Below are positions 1 through 7,236 of a DNA stretch of 8,959 nucleotides, one piece after another; position 1 is the first letter of the stretch, and each line of letters starts with the position of its first letter. Under the pieces are notes generated by a model. The model was not told the DNA's origin. It did not search any database and was given only the letters and a program-made list of their open reading frames with translations. The stretch comes from CAJQND01 sp051010095 (lineage in GTDB: Bacteria; Pseudomonadota; Alphaproteobacteria; Rhizobiales; CAJQND01). A program made the translations under genes and the position numbers. Location: the NCBI GenBank assembly GCA_051010095.1, contig JBPCVX010000313.1, forward strand, positions 1-8,959, given 5' to 3'.

Positions 1-812
1 ACTTGATCGCGTGTCAGCGGTTTTCCAGGCACTAGTTCGGTGAACATGGCAACAAACTTCATCACTGGAAAGGGAACAGGCATCAACAATCTGTTGCGAT
101 GGCATGCCTTTAAAATAAACTCCAATACTTCCTTGAAGCTTAAAACATCGGGCCCGCCAAGTTCGTAAACAGTTCCCTTTTGCGCGGAGCCAGAAACTGC
201 TGCAAGCGCAGCCTTTGCCACATCTCCAGCGAAAACGGGCTGAAATTTTGTATGGCCACCACCGATGAGCGGCAGGGCTGGTGAATACCGTGCCATTGTC
301 GCGAACCGATTGAAAAAATCATCCTCAGGGCCAAAAACAATGGATGGGCGCAAGATCACTGCATCGGGCATGATGTCGAGCACCCTTTTCTCGCCCGCGC
401 CTTTGGTGCGGGAATATTCAATTTCTGATTCAGAATCGGCACCGATCGCGGAGACATGGACACATTTTTCTGCACCGGCTGCACGCGCTGCTCTGGCGCA
501 TACTTCGGCTCCGTGTTCCTGGAGGGCGGTGAAAGTCTGGCTGCCCGAATTCGCCAGAATGCCGACGCAATTAATCACCGCATACGAGCCTTGGCACACG
601 GCATTAACGGATTCTGGGTAGCGCAAATTCGCCTGAACCATTTGAATTTGCCCAACATTGCCAGCTGGCTGCAAAAACCCCGCCAAATCTGGACGGCGGC
701 AGGCTGAGCGCACGCGATATCCTTGTGCTGCCAGAGCGCGCACAATATTGCGGCCGACAAAACCCGAACCACCAATCACGGTAACCAGTTTTTCCGAATT
801 GCTGTTCGCCAC
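1..812 (-). CDS. NDUFA9-like NAD(P)-binding SDR protein (3' end cut off by the window)
   Basis: The reverse strand reads open from a GTG at 812-810 to the left edge, giving about 270 residues without a stop. The N-terminus has a Rossmann nucleotide-binding motif, GGSGFVG, near residues 14-20. A YSRTKGAGE stretch near residues 144-152 supplies the Tyr-x-x-x-Lys of short-chain dehydrogenases. The segments RRPDLAGFLQPAGNVGQI and, near the cut end, GKPLTRDQV are typical of the alphaproteobacterial 'complex I NDUFA9 subunit family' or NAD-dependent epimerase group. These are atypical SDR proteins related to an accessory subunit of respiratory complex I; their reaction in bacteria is not established. 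The GTG start is chosen because a GGAG lies 8 bases upstream (824-821). An in-frame TTG at 833-831 is the alternative. Roughly 50-60 C-terminal residues are probably missing (inferred from the family's usual length). It is transcribed divergently from the tRNA gene. Confidence 0.85.
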   Translation of the reverse strand, partial: MANSNSEKLVTVIGGSGFVGRNIVRALAAQGYRVRSACRRPDLAGFLQPAGNVGQIQMVQANLRYPESVNAVCQGSYAVINCVGILANSGSQTFTALQEHGAEVCARAARAAGAEKCVHVSAIGADSESEIEYSRTKGAGEKRVLDIMPDAVILRPSIVFGPEDDFFNRFATMARYSPALPLIGGGHTKFQPVFAGDVAKAALAAVSGSAQKGTVYELGGPDVLSFKEVLEFILKACHRNRLLMPVPFPVMKFVAMFTELVPGKPLTRDQ

Positions 813-919
813 GCCACGTTCTCCACATCTCAAAATTCCTGCTAATCGTTTTATAGGGTATGAGGCGCATTTCAACCATGGTTTTTTGCCGCGACTGGAA
901 GTTTTGTCACGGAGATAAC

Positions 920-948
920 TTGACAAAACAGGACACTAGACCCTATGT
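920..948 (+). promoter_or_regulatory. Probable sigma-70 type promoter of tRNA-Leu
   Basis: A perfect TTGACA (920-925) is followed after 17 bases by CTATGT (943-948), close to the CTTGAC...CTATAT pattern common in rhizobial housekeeping promoters. Transcription would start near 955, about 9 bases before the mature tRNA 5' end, which suits a tRNA gene. Seen by eye only; no start site is mapped. Confidence 0.6.
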
Positions 949-963
949 GCTGGCTTCGTTTTT

Positions 964-1050
964 GCCCAGGTGGCGGAATTGGTAGACGCGCTAGCTTCAG
1001 GTGCTAGTGTCCTTATGGACGTGGAAGTTCGAGTCTTCTCCTGGGCACCA
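964..1050 (+). tRNA. tRNA-Leu (anticodon CAG)
   Basis: An 87-nt class II tRNA including an encoded CCA end (1048-1050). The acceptor arm GCCCAGG (964-970) pairs fully with CCTGGGC (1040-1046), with A1047 as discriminator base. The anticodon stem CTAGC/GCTAG encloses the loop TTCAGGT, so the anticodon is CAG (998-1000) and it reads CUG leucine codons. There is a long variable arm, as expected for leucine tRNAs, and a T arm with loop TTCGAGT. The RNase D gene begins 67 bp downstream on the same strand, and I see no convincing terminator in between. Confidence 0.97.
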
Positions 1051-1117
1051 TCCTCAACCCCGTGTGTTAGGGGTGTCCGCTGTTGATGAAACCGCGAGAT
1101 TGGATCAGTATCACTCT

Positions 1118-1729
1118 ATGTCGATTTTTATTCATCAAAACGATTTGCCCGCTGGTCTAAAGTTTGAGGGCAGTGTTGCAGTCGATAGCGAAACAATGGG
1201 GCTTAACCCTCATCGCGACAAGCTTTGTGTTGTCCAACTTTCAGCAGGCGATGGTGATGCGCATTTGGTACAGCTCGACAGGAAAACCTACGACGCGCCT
1301 AACCTAAAGGCACTTTTGGTCGATGAAAGCGTGCAGAAAATTTTTCACTTTGCACGATTTGATGTTGCCGCGTTTAAGCACTATTTGGGCGTCGATACCT
1401 CTCCGCTATTTTGCACCAAAATCGCATCTAAACTGTCGCGAACCTATACTGACAGGCATGGCTTGAAAGATTTGTGCCGTGAGATATTGGGTCTTGATAT
1501 GTCGAAGCAGCAGCAGAGCTCTGACTGGGGGGCTGTGGTTCTTTCCGAGGCGCAGAAGGAATATGCAGCAAGCGATGTGCTGCACTTGCATGAGCTCAAA
1601 GCGCGTTTGGAAGAAATGCTTGTGCGCGAAGGGCGGTTGCAGCTTGCGCACGACTGTTTTGCGTTTCTGCCAACACGGGTGGAGCTGGATCTCACTGGCT
1701 GGCCAGATACCGACATCTTCGCACACTAA
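1118..1729 (+). CDS. rnd: Ribonuclease D-like 3'-5' exonuclease (short, single-domain form)
   Basis: A 203-residue protein of the DEDDy exonuclease family. RNase D trims 3' ends of structured RNAs such as tRNA precursors, using two metal ions. The catalytic residues are visible. Motif I is VDSET with Asp23 and Glu25, motif II is HFARFD with Asp82, and motif III is YAASD with Tyr149 and Asp153. It has only the exonuclease domain; the C-terminal HRDC domains of the roughly 375-residue E. coli enzyme are absent. That is usual for the short alphaproteobacterial form. The ATG at 1118 is chosen because the protein then begins MSIFIHQNDLP just before the nuclease fold. The open frame continues upstream to an ATG at 1001, but that lies inside the tRNA gene. 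The ribosome-binding site is weak. The neighbouring tRNA fits its likely substrate class (inference). The exact cellular substrate is unknown. Confidence 0.9.
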   Translation: MSIFIHQNDLPAGLKFEGSVAVDSETMGLNPHRDKLCVVQLSAGDGDAHLVQLDRKTYDAPNLKALLVDESVQKIFHFARFDVAAFKHYLGVDTSPLFCTKIASKLSRTYTDRHGLKDLCREILGLDMSKQQQSSDWGAVVLSEAQKEYAASDVLHLHELKARLEEMLVREGRLQLAHDCFAFLPTRVELDLTGWPDTDIFAH

Positions 1730-1870
1730 TTTAGTTCAATTTACCCATATGAACGCCACATTGTGATGGTGGATAGGCGCCGATCTGCGGTTTTAAATGC
1801 AGAATCTACGAATTTTTATGCATAATGTGCAAAACAGGTACCTACTATCATCTTGGGAAACGCGCCAGTC

Positions 1871-2530
1871 ATGACTTCGGTCCGTGCCAATAATCTTCGC
1901 AAGCCAAGGCGGCGGACGCGCCGTTCGCGCGGATTGATTACCCGTGCGGTAAGCATCTTTTCGGTGCTTGGGTTTCTTGGCATGGTCATTTGGTTCTTTC
2001 TGCAGGCGGGTACATTTGGCAAAATTTGGACCCCGGATAAAGGTGCGCAAGAGGCAGCACTTCCACAGGCTGAAAAATCAGATGTCGCAGCGGCTGTGTT
2101 CTCTGGGTTTGATGGCGAGAAAGATCCATATACCATCAATGCAGATTCAGCACAGCAAGATGCGCAAAATCCAGCTAAAACTCATCTAGATACGGTTCGC
2201 GGGCGACTGCACACAAGCTCAAAGAATGAGCTCTTGCACATGAAGTCCGATAAAGGTCTATATAATTCCAATACCAAACTTCTCGATTTAGAAGGCAATG
2301 TCGAAATCGTTTCAAGCGACAATTATGTTGCCTACATGCCGACTGCGCAAATTGACGTCAATGCCAAAAGACTGGCGTCAGACGACCCGATTCATGTAAT
2401 ATTTGATCAGGGGACAATTGATGCGGATGCGGTTGAGATGTGGGATAACGGCAACACAATTCTATTCAAGAATGGTGTAAAAATGCGTATAGATCCGCGA
2501 TCAGGTTCCGGGAAGGAAAATTCGCAATGA
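1871..2530 (+). CDS. lptC: LPS export system inner-membrane protein LptC
   Basis: A 219-residue bitopic membrane protein. LptC is anchored beside the LptBFG transporter and passes lipopolysaccharide to LptA. The first 20 residues are very basic (RKPRRRTRRSR) and are followed by one hydrophobic segment at about residues 22-45 (from LITRAV to WFFLQAG), giving a cytoplasmic N-terminus and periplasmic body. The C-terminal half has the beta-jellyroll character of the LptC/OstA group, as in LLDLEGNVEIVSSD and ILFKNGVKM. The ATG at 1871 is preferred; an in-frame TTG at 1853 would add six residues but has no ribosome-binding site. A GGGA at 1855-1858 sits rather far (12 bases) upstream of the ATG. 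The stop codon overlaps the lptA start (ATGA at 2527-2530), which points to translational coupling. Sequence is poorly conserved in this family, so the call rests on topology and gene order as well as on motifs. Confidence 0.88.
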   Translation: MTSVRANNLRKPRRRTRRSRGLITRAVSIFSVLGFLGMVIWFFLQAGTFGKIWTPDKGAQEAALPQAEKSDVAAAVFSGFDGEKDPYTINADSAQQDAQNPAKTHLDTVRGRLHTSSKNELLHMKSDKGLYNSNTKLLDLEGNVEIVSSDNYVAYMPTAQIDVNAKRLASDDPIHVIFDQGTIDADAVEMWDNGNTILFKNGVKMRIDPRSGSGKENSQ

Positions 2531-3045
2531 AGAAAAATAGTCTGAGAACGCGCGCATTCTTGGCGGCGGGTGCGATGAGCGCCTGTTTAGTTTTTTCGGT
2601 CGCTGGCGTGTTAGCTCAATCAGCGCAAGATGGCGACGCTTCTAAAGTAATTGATATTACGTCGGACACGATGGAGCTGCGTAAAGAAAACAACCAGGCA
2701 GTTTTCATTGGAAAAGTTGATGCTTTGCGCGATGGCGTGCGGTTGCGTTCAGACAGATTGGTGGCAGACTATATCGAGATTGTTCAGCCAGATGGCAGCA
2801 AGAAAACCGAAGTACAGTTTTTGAACGCATCTGGAAATGTGGTGGTGGTCACCGATAAACAGCATATCACCTCCAATAAATTCCGAATGGATGTCAAAAA
2901 AGACAAGGTCGTAATGTGGGAAAATGTTGTGGTCAAAGAGGGCAGCTCAGTAATCCGGGGCCCGAAACTGTTTATGGATTTGACCACAAACGAGAGCAAA
3001 ATGCAGGGGGGACGCGTGAAGGGACGGTTCTTCCCTCAGGAATAA
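2527..3045 (+). CDS. lptA: LPS transport periplasmic bridge protein LptA
   Basis: A 172-residue exported protein of the OstA/LptA family. It forms the periplasmic bridge that carries lipopolysaccharide from LptC to the outer-membrane LptD complex. A signal peptide is clear: basic start MKKNSLRTR, hydrophobic core at residues 10-28 and a likely cleavage after Ala30 (VLA-QS). The mature part shows the family's repeating beta-strand pattern, beginning VIDITSDTMELRKENNQAVF. It continues through GKVDALRDGVRLRSDRLVADY and, later, LNASGNVVVVTDKQHITSNKF. It ends in GGRVKGRFFPQE, close to the C-terminal end of the OstA domain. Its ATG overlaps the lptC stop by 4 bp. lptB follows after a gap of 162 bp to the preferred lptB start (75 bp to the earlier GTG). 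Confidence 0.93.
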   Translation: MKKNSLRTRAFLAAGAMSACLVFSVAGVLAQSAQDGDASKVIDITSDTMELRKENNQAVFIGKVDALRDGVRLRSDRLVADYIEIVQPDGSKKTEVQFLNASGNVVVVTDKQHITSNKFRMDVKKDKVVMWENVVVKEGSSVIRGPKLFMDLTTNESKMQGGRVKGRFFPQE

Positions 3046-3207
3046 CCAGGATGAGAATGCAAAATCCATTCGCCTGGTTGTTGGCTTCACTAAAAATTAA
3101 TTTAAATCGACGGTAATGACGTGGAACGGAGCGATCTCGAAAGCGATCCCAGGCAACAGTCGCAAAGCCTCATAGGTGGTGGCCCGGCTCCACGCCCTGG
3201 GAATCAT

Positions 3208-3975
3208 ATGTCTCCTGGATCTGGTGTATCTCACCAGCATCAGGATTCCGAGACCGCTGGGTTGGTCGCGACTTCGCTTGCAAAGAGTTACAAGCGGCGT
3301 CCGGTCGTCCGCGGGGTGAGCCTGTCTGTTCGCCGTGGCGAAGCTGTGGGACTCCTTGGCCCCAATGGTGCCGGCAAAACCACCGTATTCTATATGATTA
3401 CGGGTTTGGTAGCAGCCGATTCCGGGGCAATTGAGCTCGATGGCGAGGATGTGACAAGTTTGCCGATGTATCAGCGTGCGCGCATGGGGATCGGATATTT
3501 GCCGCAAGAACCGTCGATTTTTCGCGGACTCACGGTTGAGGAAAACATACGTGCTGTGCTGGAAGTTTCTGAAAGCGACCGGTCAGTGCGTGCGAGTAGG
3601 TTGCGTGAGTTATTAGATGAGTTTGCAATATCACATCTCCGGCGTTCGCCGGCTGTGGCGCTCTCTGGCGGAGAACGGCGCCGCGTTGAAATCGCTAGAG
3701 CCTTGGCAGCCCGACCCGAGTTTATGCTCCTTGATGAGCCCTTCGCAGGGATTGACCCAATTGCGATCGGCGATATCCGCGCCTTGGTGCGCCACCTCAC
3801 CTCTCGGGGAATCGGGGTGCTTGTTACGGATCATAACGTCAGAGAAACCCTAGAGCTTATTGACCGCGCCCTCATTATTCATGAGGGAGAGGTGTTGATG
3901 CAGGGTACACCGCAGGAGATTGTCGCAAATCCAGATGTGCGGCGATTGTATCTGGGTGACGAATTTTCGCTTTAA
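3208..3975 (+). CDS. lptB: LPS export ABC transporter ATP-binding protein LptB
   Basis: A 255-residue cytoplasmic ATPase that powers lipopolysaccharide extraction by LptFG. All ABC motifs are intact. Walker A is GPNGAGKTT at residues 51-59, the Q-loop is YLPQE with Gln100, and the signature is LSGGE at 152-156. Walker B is FMLLDEP with Glu177, and the switch histidine is in TDHNV (His209). The ending RRLYLGDEFSL is characteristic of LptB. The start is uncertain. The ATG at 3208 has GGGA five bases upstream (3199-3202) and gives a typical length. An in-frame GTG at 3121 would add 29 residues rich in Ser, Gln and Pro, but has no visible ribosome-binding site. lptF and lptG are not in this window and are usually elsewhere in the genome. 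Confidence 0.95.
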   Translation: MSPGSGVSHQHQDSETAGLVATSLAKSYKRRPVVRGVSLSVRRGEAVGLLGPNGAGKTTVFYMITGLVAADSGAIELDGEDVTSLPMYQRARMGIGYLPQEPSIFRGLTVEENIRAVLEVSESDRSVRASRLRELLDEFAISHLRRSPAVALSGGERRRVEIARALAARPEFMLLDEPFAGIDPIAIGDIRALVRHLTSRGIGVLVTDHNVRETLELIDRALIIHEGEVLMQGTPQEIVANPDVRRLYLGDEFSL

Positions 3976-4049
3976 GCTTTTTTGAATTCCTACCTGATAA
4001 GTAGCAGTTTCGTATATAACTGAATTAGCGTTCACGCTGGGTTTGCATC

Positions 4050-5561
4050 ATGGCAATTGGGCCGAAACTCGAGTTACGTCAGGGCCAGTCTTTGGTCATG
4101 ACGCCGCAATTGCAGCAGGCTATTAAGCTTCTGCAAATGTCGAACCTCGAACTTTTGTCCTATGTCGAAACCGAACTGGAGCAAAACCCCTTGCTGGAAC
4201 GTGGTGAGCATGCATCGCCGCAAAATGAAGCCACCGACGAACACCCCGCCGAAGAAAAACCTCTGTCTGATACCGATACTGCCCAGGAACTTTCGGATAA
4301 TTCTGTTTCAGCAGAAGCAATTGGACAGATGGATGGCGGTTGGGAAAACCTTTATGGTGAGAGTAAGCCGACGCAGGCGCCAAGCGGTGACCACACCTCT
4401 TCATTCACAGCATCTACCGCTTCGCAAGTTTCTGGATCAGGTGAAGGTTTCGACATTGATGCTGCGCCTGCACATAGCAAGTCGTTGCAAGATCACCTAC
4501 GCGAGCAGTTCAATATTGCAATTAGCGACCCGGTGCAGCATTTGATCGCGACCCATCTCCTCACCATGTTGGGCGAAGATGGATATCTAGCTGGAGACCT
4601 CGCAGCGCTCGCCGATGTTCTTGGTGCAGATTCTGAGTTGATCGAACTGACTCTCTCCCAGTTGCAAACACTGGATCCGCCTGGAGTATTCGCGCGCGAT
4701 TTAAGAGAATGCCTAATCATTCAGTTGCGTGAAAGAGACAGGCTTGACCCTATTATGGCCAAGCTCCTGGACAATCTCGATTTGCTCGCAAAAAGGGATT
4801 TTGATCGTCTGCGCGAAATTTGCGACTGCGAGCCGGATGACCTGCCGCAGATGCTGGAAGATATTCAGAGCTGTAATCCCCGGCCAGGAAACGCATTTGG
4901 ATCTGAGGTGATGCAGCCGGTTGTTCCAGATGTGTTTGTGCGCGAAGGGGCAGATGGTGGATGGCTGGTTGAGCTGAACTCGGAAACTTTGCCGCGCGTG
5001 CTGGTGAATAATCAATACCATGCCACCGTTGCCCGCGCTGCCAGTGGCGCTGAAGATCAGGAATTCATTGCTGGTTGCCTTGCAACAGCTAATTGGCTTG
5101 TGAAAAGCCTGGATCAGCGCGCACAAACGATCTTAAAGGTCGCCCGCGAGATCGTTCGTCAGCAAGACGGATTTCTTGTATATGGCGTGCAGCACCTGCG
5201 CCCGTTAAAACTAAAAACCGTCGCAGATGCGATCGAAATGCATGAATCGACGGTTTCACGCGTCACAGCTAACAAGTTTATTGTCACGCCGCGCGGCACT
5301 CTAGAAATGAGATATTTCTTCACAACCGCGATTGCATCTGCAGGGGATGGAGAAGATGTTTCAGCCGAAGCTGTGCGCGAACGCATTAAAAGCCTGATTG
5401 AGAACGAATCTCCCAAAAAGGTCCTCTCAGACGACAAGATTGTCGATCTTCTCAAAGCTGAAAACATAGATATCGCGCGGCGTACAGTTGCAAAGTACCG
5501 CGAAGCTATGGGCTTTGGATCGTCAGTTCAGAGGCGGCGCGAAAAGAAAGCCCTGGCTTAG
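4050..5561 (+). CDS. rpoN: RNA polymerase sigma-54 factor
   Basis: A 503-residue sigma-54 protein of full normal length. It directs RNA polymerase to -24/-12 promoters, which need an enhancer-binding ATPase to open. In rhizobia these serve nitrogen assimilation, dicarboxylate transport and other functions. Region I is the glutamine- and leucine-rich N-terminus, from LELRQGQSLVMTPQLQQAIK to about residue 50, which contacts the activator. Region II (about 50-150) is acidic and low in complexity. The core-binding region follows. A helix-turn-helix lies at about 390-411 (TVADAIEMHESTVSR), and the diagnostic RpoN box ARRTVAKYRE is at residues 476-485 and recognises the -24 element. The ATG has only a weak upstream GGG. 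It follows lptB after 74 bp, so cotranscription with the lpt genes is possible. Confidence 0.98.
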   Translation: MAIGPKLELRQGQSLVMTPQLQQAIKLLQMSNLELLSYVETELEQNPLLERGEHASPQNEATDEHPAEEKPLSDTDTAQELSDNSVSAEAIGQMDGGWENLYGESKPTQAPSGDHTSSFTASTASQVSGSGEGFDIDAAPAHSKSLQDHLREQFNIAISDPVQHLIATHLLTMLGEDGYLAGDLAALADVLGADSELIELTLSQLQTLDPPGVFARDLRECLIIQLRERDRLDPIMAKLLDNLDLLAKRDFDRLREICDCEPDDLPQMLEDIQSCNPRPGNAFGSEVMQPVVPDVFVREGADGGWLVELNSETLPRVLVNNQYHATVARAASGAEDQEFIAGCLATANWLVKSLDQRAQTILKVAREIVRQQDGFLVYGVQHLRPLKLKTVADAIEMHESTVSRVTANKFIVTPRGTLEMRYFFTTAIASAGDGEDVSAEAVRERIKSLIENESPKKVLSDDKIVDLLKAENIDIARRTVAKYREAMGFGSSVQRRREKKALA

Positions 5562-5627
5562 GCGCGTTTGCATTTCGGCTGAATTTCAATAACAAATCTC
5601 AGCGTTCCGGCGCCAAAATCTGCAAGG

Positions 5628-5656
5628 TTGACATCGCGGTTTGAGGCAACTAGGTT
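5628..5656 (+). promoter_or_regulatory. Possible sigma-70 type promoter in the rpoN-hpf gap
   Basis: TTGACA (5628-5633) is followed after 17 bases by TAGGTT (5651-5656), which keeps the key T, A and final T of a -10 box. It would give hpf a leader of about 170 bases. The -10 box overlaps a small inverted repeat (5653-5672). The match is partial and was found by eye. Confidence 0.3.
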
Positions 5657-5672
5657 CCGCGCGCTTGGAACC
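5653..5672. repeat. Short inverted repeat GGTTCC/GGAACC
   Basis: Six-base perfect arms at 5653-5658 and 5667-5672 enclose an 8-base spacer. No T-run follows, so it does not look like a terminator. It overlaps the -10 part of the possible promoter at 5628-5656, so it could be an operator, but six-base arms can occur by chance. Confidence 0.3.
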
Positions 5673-5750
5673 CTGCAGACTTTCGAGATCCACCACATTG
5701 CAGAATAGGTTGAGGCGACAAGCCTGCCGCGCTAAGGTGAATTTGGCGCG

Positions 5751-5779
5751 TTGAGGGTTGCAAGTGAAAATAATAATCT
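5751..5779 (+). promoter_or_regulatory. Possible hpf-proximal promoter
   Basis: TTGAGG (5751-5756) and TAATCT (5774-5779) are 17 bases apart in an AT-rich stretch. They would start a transcript about 45 bases before the hpf ATG. Both boxes are imperfect matches to the housekeeping consensus, so this is tentative. Together with the 269-bp gap after rpoN, it suggests that hpf can be transcribed independently of rpoN. Confidence 0.3.
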
Positions 5780-5830
5780 TGGGGACGCGTTTTGATAACG
5801 CAACAACCCAAAGGCGGCCGGAGAAGTTAT

Positions 5831-6409
5831 ATGGACATCAAAATTACTGGTAAGAACATTGACGTGGGCGATGCTTTACGTGCTCAGATTGATGATCGCC
5901 TTTCTCACGATGTTTCCAAGTATTTCGATGGAATTGTAGATGGTCATGTGACCGTGCATAAAGAAGCATCAACGTTTCGATCTGAATGCACCTTGCATCT
6001 GTCGACAGGTATTGTTCTGCAAGCTGAAGGCCAGTCTTCAGATGCTTATGCGAGTTTCGATCAAGCAGCCACACGGCTCCAAAAAAGAGTTCGCAGGTAT
6101 AAAAGGCGTTTGAAAGATCACCATGCACGGCGTGGCGCCAAACCGATCGATAGCTTTGACGCTCCATATTATGTGATTGCGCGCGAAGATGATTCTGCCG
6201 ATGAGCCCGAAGATTTGAACCCTCCTATTATTGCGGAAAATATTTCAAAGGTCCGTGATTTGAGTGTTGGCGAAGCGGTTATGCAGCTGGATTTGTCGGA
6301 TTCGCCGGTAATCGTGTTTCGTAACGGTGACAAAGGTGGGATCAATATTGTATACCGCCGCGGTGATGGAAATATTGGCTGGATTGATGCCGAAGCAGGC
6401 AATTCCTGA
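5831..6409 (+). CDS. hpf: Ribosome hibernation promoting factor, long form
   Basis: A 192-residue protein of the HPF/RaiA (sigma-54 modulation protein) family. It binds the 30S decoding centre in stationary phase. The long form also dimerises 70S ribosomes into 100S particles through its C-terminal domain. The N-terminal domain (about 1-100) begins MDIKITGKNIDVGDALR and ends in a basic helix, KRVRRYKRRLKDHH. A linker rich in acidic residues follows. The C-terminal dimerisation domain (about 133-192) contains EAVMQLDLSDSPVIVFRN and INIVYRRGDGNIGWID. The ATG at 5831 is chosen because GGAG (5820-5823) lies seven bases upstream; an in-frame TTG at 5792 would add 13 residues ahead of that site. 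It sits between rpoN and ptsN, as in many proteobacteria, which is the origin of its old 'sigma-54 modulation' name. Confidence 0.95.
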   Translation: MDIKITGKNIDVGDALRAQIDDRLSHDVSKYFDGIVDGHVTVHKEASTFRSECTLHLSTGIVLQAEGQSSDAYASFDQAATRLQKRVRRYKRRLKDHHARRGAKPIDSFDAPYYVIAREDDSADEPEDLNPPIIAENISKVRDLSVGEAVMQLDLSDSPVIVFRNGDKGGINIVYRRGDGNIGWIDAEAGNS

Positions 6410-6487
6410 TATATTCAGCCTTTAATACAAGCAAATAATAATAAGAACGGGACAACCCGCACGTTTCTCGCAAGGAGATGCAAAGTT

Positions 6488-6952
6488 ATGCAACTTTCTG
6501 ACATTCTCTCAGATGAGTCTATCGTGCCAGCCTTGAAAGCAGGCAGTAAAAAGCAGCTATTGCAAGAGCTTGCTCAGGTTGCCGCTGCTTTAACCGAACT
6601 CTCCCCCCGGGAAGTGTTTGAAGTACTCCTGCAGCGCGAAAAACTTGGCTCAACCGGTCTTGGTCAGGGAATTGCGATCCCGCATGGTAAATTTGAAGCG
6701 CTGGACGGTGTGCGCGGTATTTTTGCCCGCCTTTCAAATCCGGTTGAATTTGATGCGGTTGATGGAAAACCCGTTGATTTGGTGTTTCTGCTTTTGGCGC
6801 CAGAAAGTGCTGGCGCTGATCATCTAAAGGCGCTTGCGCGTGTTTCGCGTCTATTGCGAGAAGTGGAAGTTGTGAAGAAATTGCGCGGATCAGAAACATC
6901 TGCCGCGCTATATTCCATTCTCACCGAACCAGCTGCATCACACGCAGCCTGA
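6488..6952 (+). CDS. ptsN: Nitrogen PTS regulatory protein EIIA-Ntr
   Basis: A 154-residue cytoplasmic PTS EIIA protein of the fructose/mannitol fold. It is the last phosphate acceptor of the PtsP-PtsO-PtsN relay, which regulates partner proteins (for example potassium transport and stress kinases in other proteobacteria) rather than importing sugar. The phosphorylated histidine is His66, in the conserved context GLGQGIAIPHGK. The segments LVFLLLAPESAGADHLKALARVS are also typical. AAGGAG (6472-6477) lies ten bases before the ATG. The gene follows hpf by 78 bp on the same strand. Its TGA stop is only 3 bp from the stop codon of the convergent DUF1150 gene. Confidence 0.96.
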   Translation: MQLSDILSDESIVPALKAGSKKQLLQELAQVAAALTELSPREVFEVLLQREKLGSTGLGQGIAIPHGKFEALDGVRGIFARLSNPVEFDAVDGKPVDLVFLLLAPESAGADHLKALARVSRLLREVEVVKKLRGSETSAALYSILTEPAASHAA

Positions 6953-6955
6953 CGC

Positions 6956-7225
6956 CTAATTCAGCGGTACTGTCGTTAAATCATTTTCAAAGGCGCTCGC
7001 GAGCGCACTTTCACGCGTATCTGCGATAGCAATCGGCGTTCCATCGGCGGCATGCAGCGCAAAGAGTTTTTGGGCAATAGGAAAACTTCCTTCGTCACCG
7101 CCAGCATCACGAATAATGCGCGCTGCTGTGCGGCTTGAGATTTCTTTTACATAGCCAATTTCACCATCGCCTAGGATTGCCAAATCCTGATCGCTCATAA
7201 TTTTGAAAAACTCTGAATCTGTCAT
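6956..7225 (-). CDS. DUF1150 family small protein
   Basis: An 89-residue acidic protein with no signal peptide or membrane segment. The central stretch, from LAILGDGEIGYVKEISS to SFPIAQKLFALHAADGTPIAIADTRESAL, matches what I recall of the alphaproteobacterial DUF1150 family, whose function is unknown. The ATG (7225-7223) has AAGGAG at 7238-7233, overlapping the hsp20 stop codon. The gap to hsp20 is only 11 bp, so the two are almost certainly one operon. Co-occurrence with a small heat-shock gene suggests a stress-linked or chaperone-linked role (inference from position only). The fold alternates beta and alpha stretches, and the phrase 'ADGTPIAIADTRESALASA' suggests a small sensor-like domain, but no catalytic motif is visible. 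Confidence 0.85.
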   Translation of the reverse strand: MTDSEFFKIMSDQDLAILGDGEIGYVKEISSRTAARIIRDAGGDEGSFPIAQKLFALHAADGTPIAIADTRESALASAFENDLTTVPLN

Positions 7226-7236
7226 GACTTGGCTCC

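Noticed and set aside
265..918. Several plus-strand open frames (265-621, 456-707, 658-918).
   Set aside because: They lie opposite the NDUFA9-like gene, whose reverse-strand frame gives a clear Rossmann protein. They show no recognisable domain.
1057..1074. ACCCC/GGGGT hairpin after the tRNA as a terminator.
   Set aside because: Only five pairs with an 8-base loop and no T-run after it.
1001..1117. A 39-residue N-terminal extension of RNase D starting at the ATG at 1001.
   Set aside because: It begins inside the tRNA-Leu sequence at the anticodon loop edge. The ATG at 1118 gives the normal start of the short RNase D family.
1792..1826. A promoter for lptC using CATAAT (1821-1826) as -10 box.
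   Set aside because: No acceptable -35 box lies at 16-18 bases; the match could be due to AT-richness alone.
3097..3834. Minus-strand open frames across lptB (3097-3507, 3471-3800, 3631-3834).
   Set aside because: They are antisense shadows of a fully motif-supported ABC ATPase and have no domain of their own.
5743..5763. A sigma-54 promoter upstream of hpf, from TTGGCGC followed by GGTTGCAAG.
   Set aside because: The invariant GG and GC are 13 bases apart instead of the required 10.
6448..6459. CGGG/CCCG hairpin between hpf and ptsN as a terminator.
   Set aside because: Only four pairs and no T-run; ptsN follows in the same direction with its own good ribosome-binding site.
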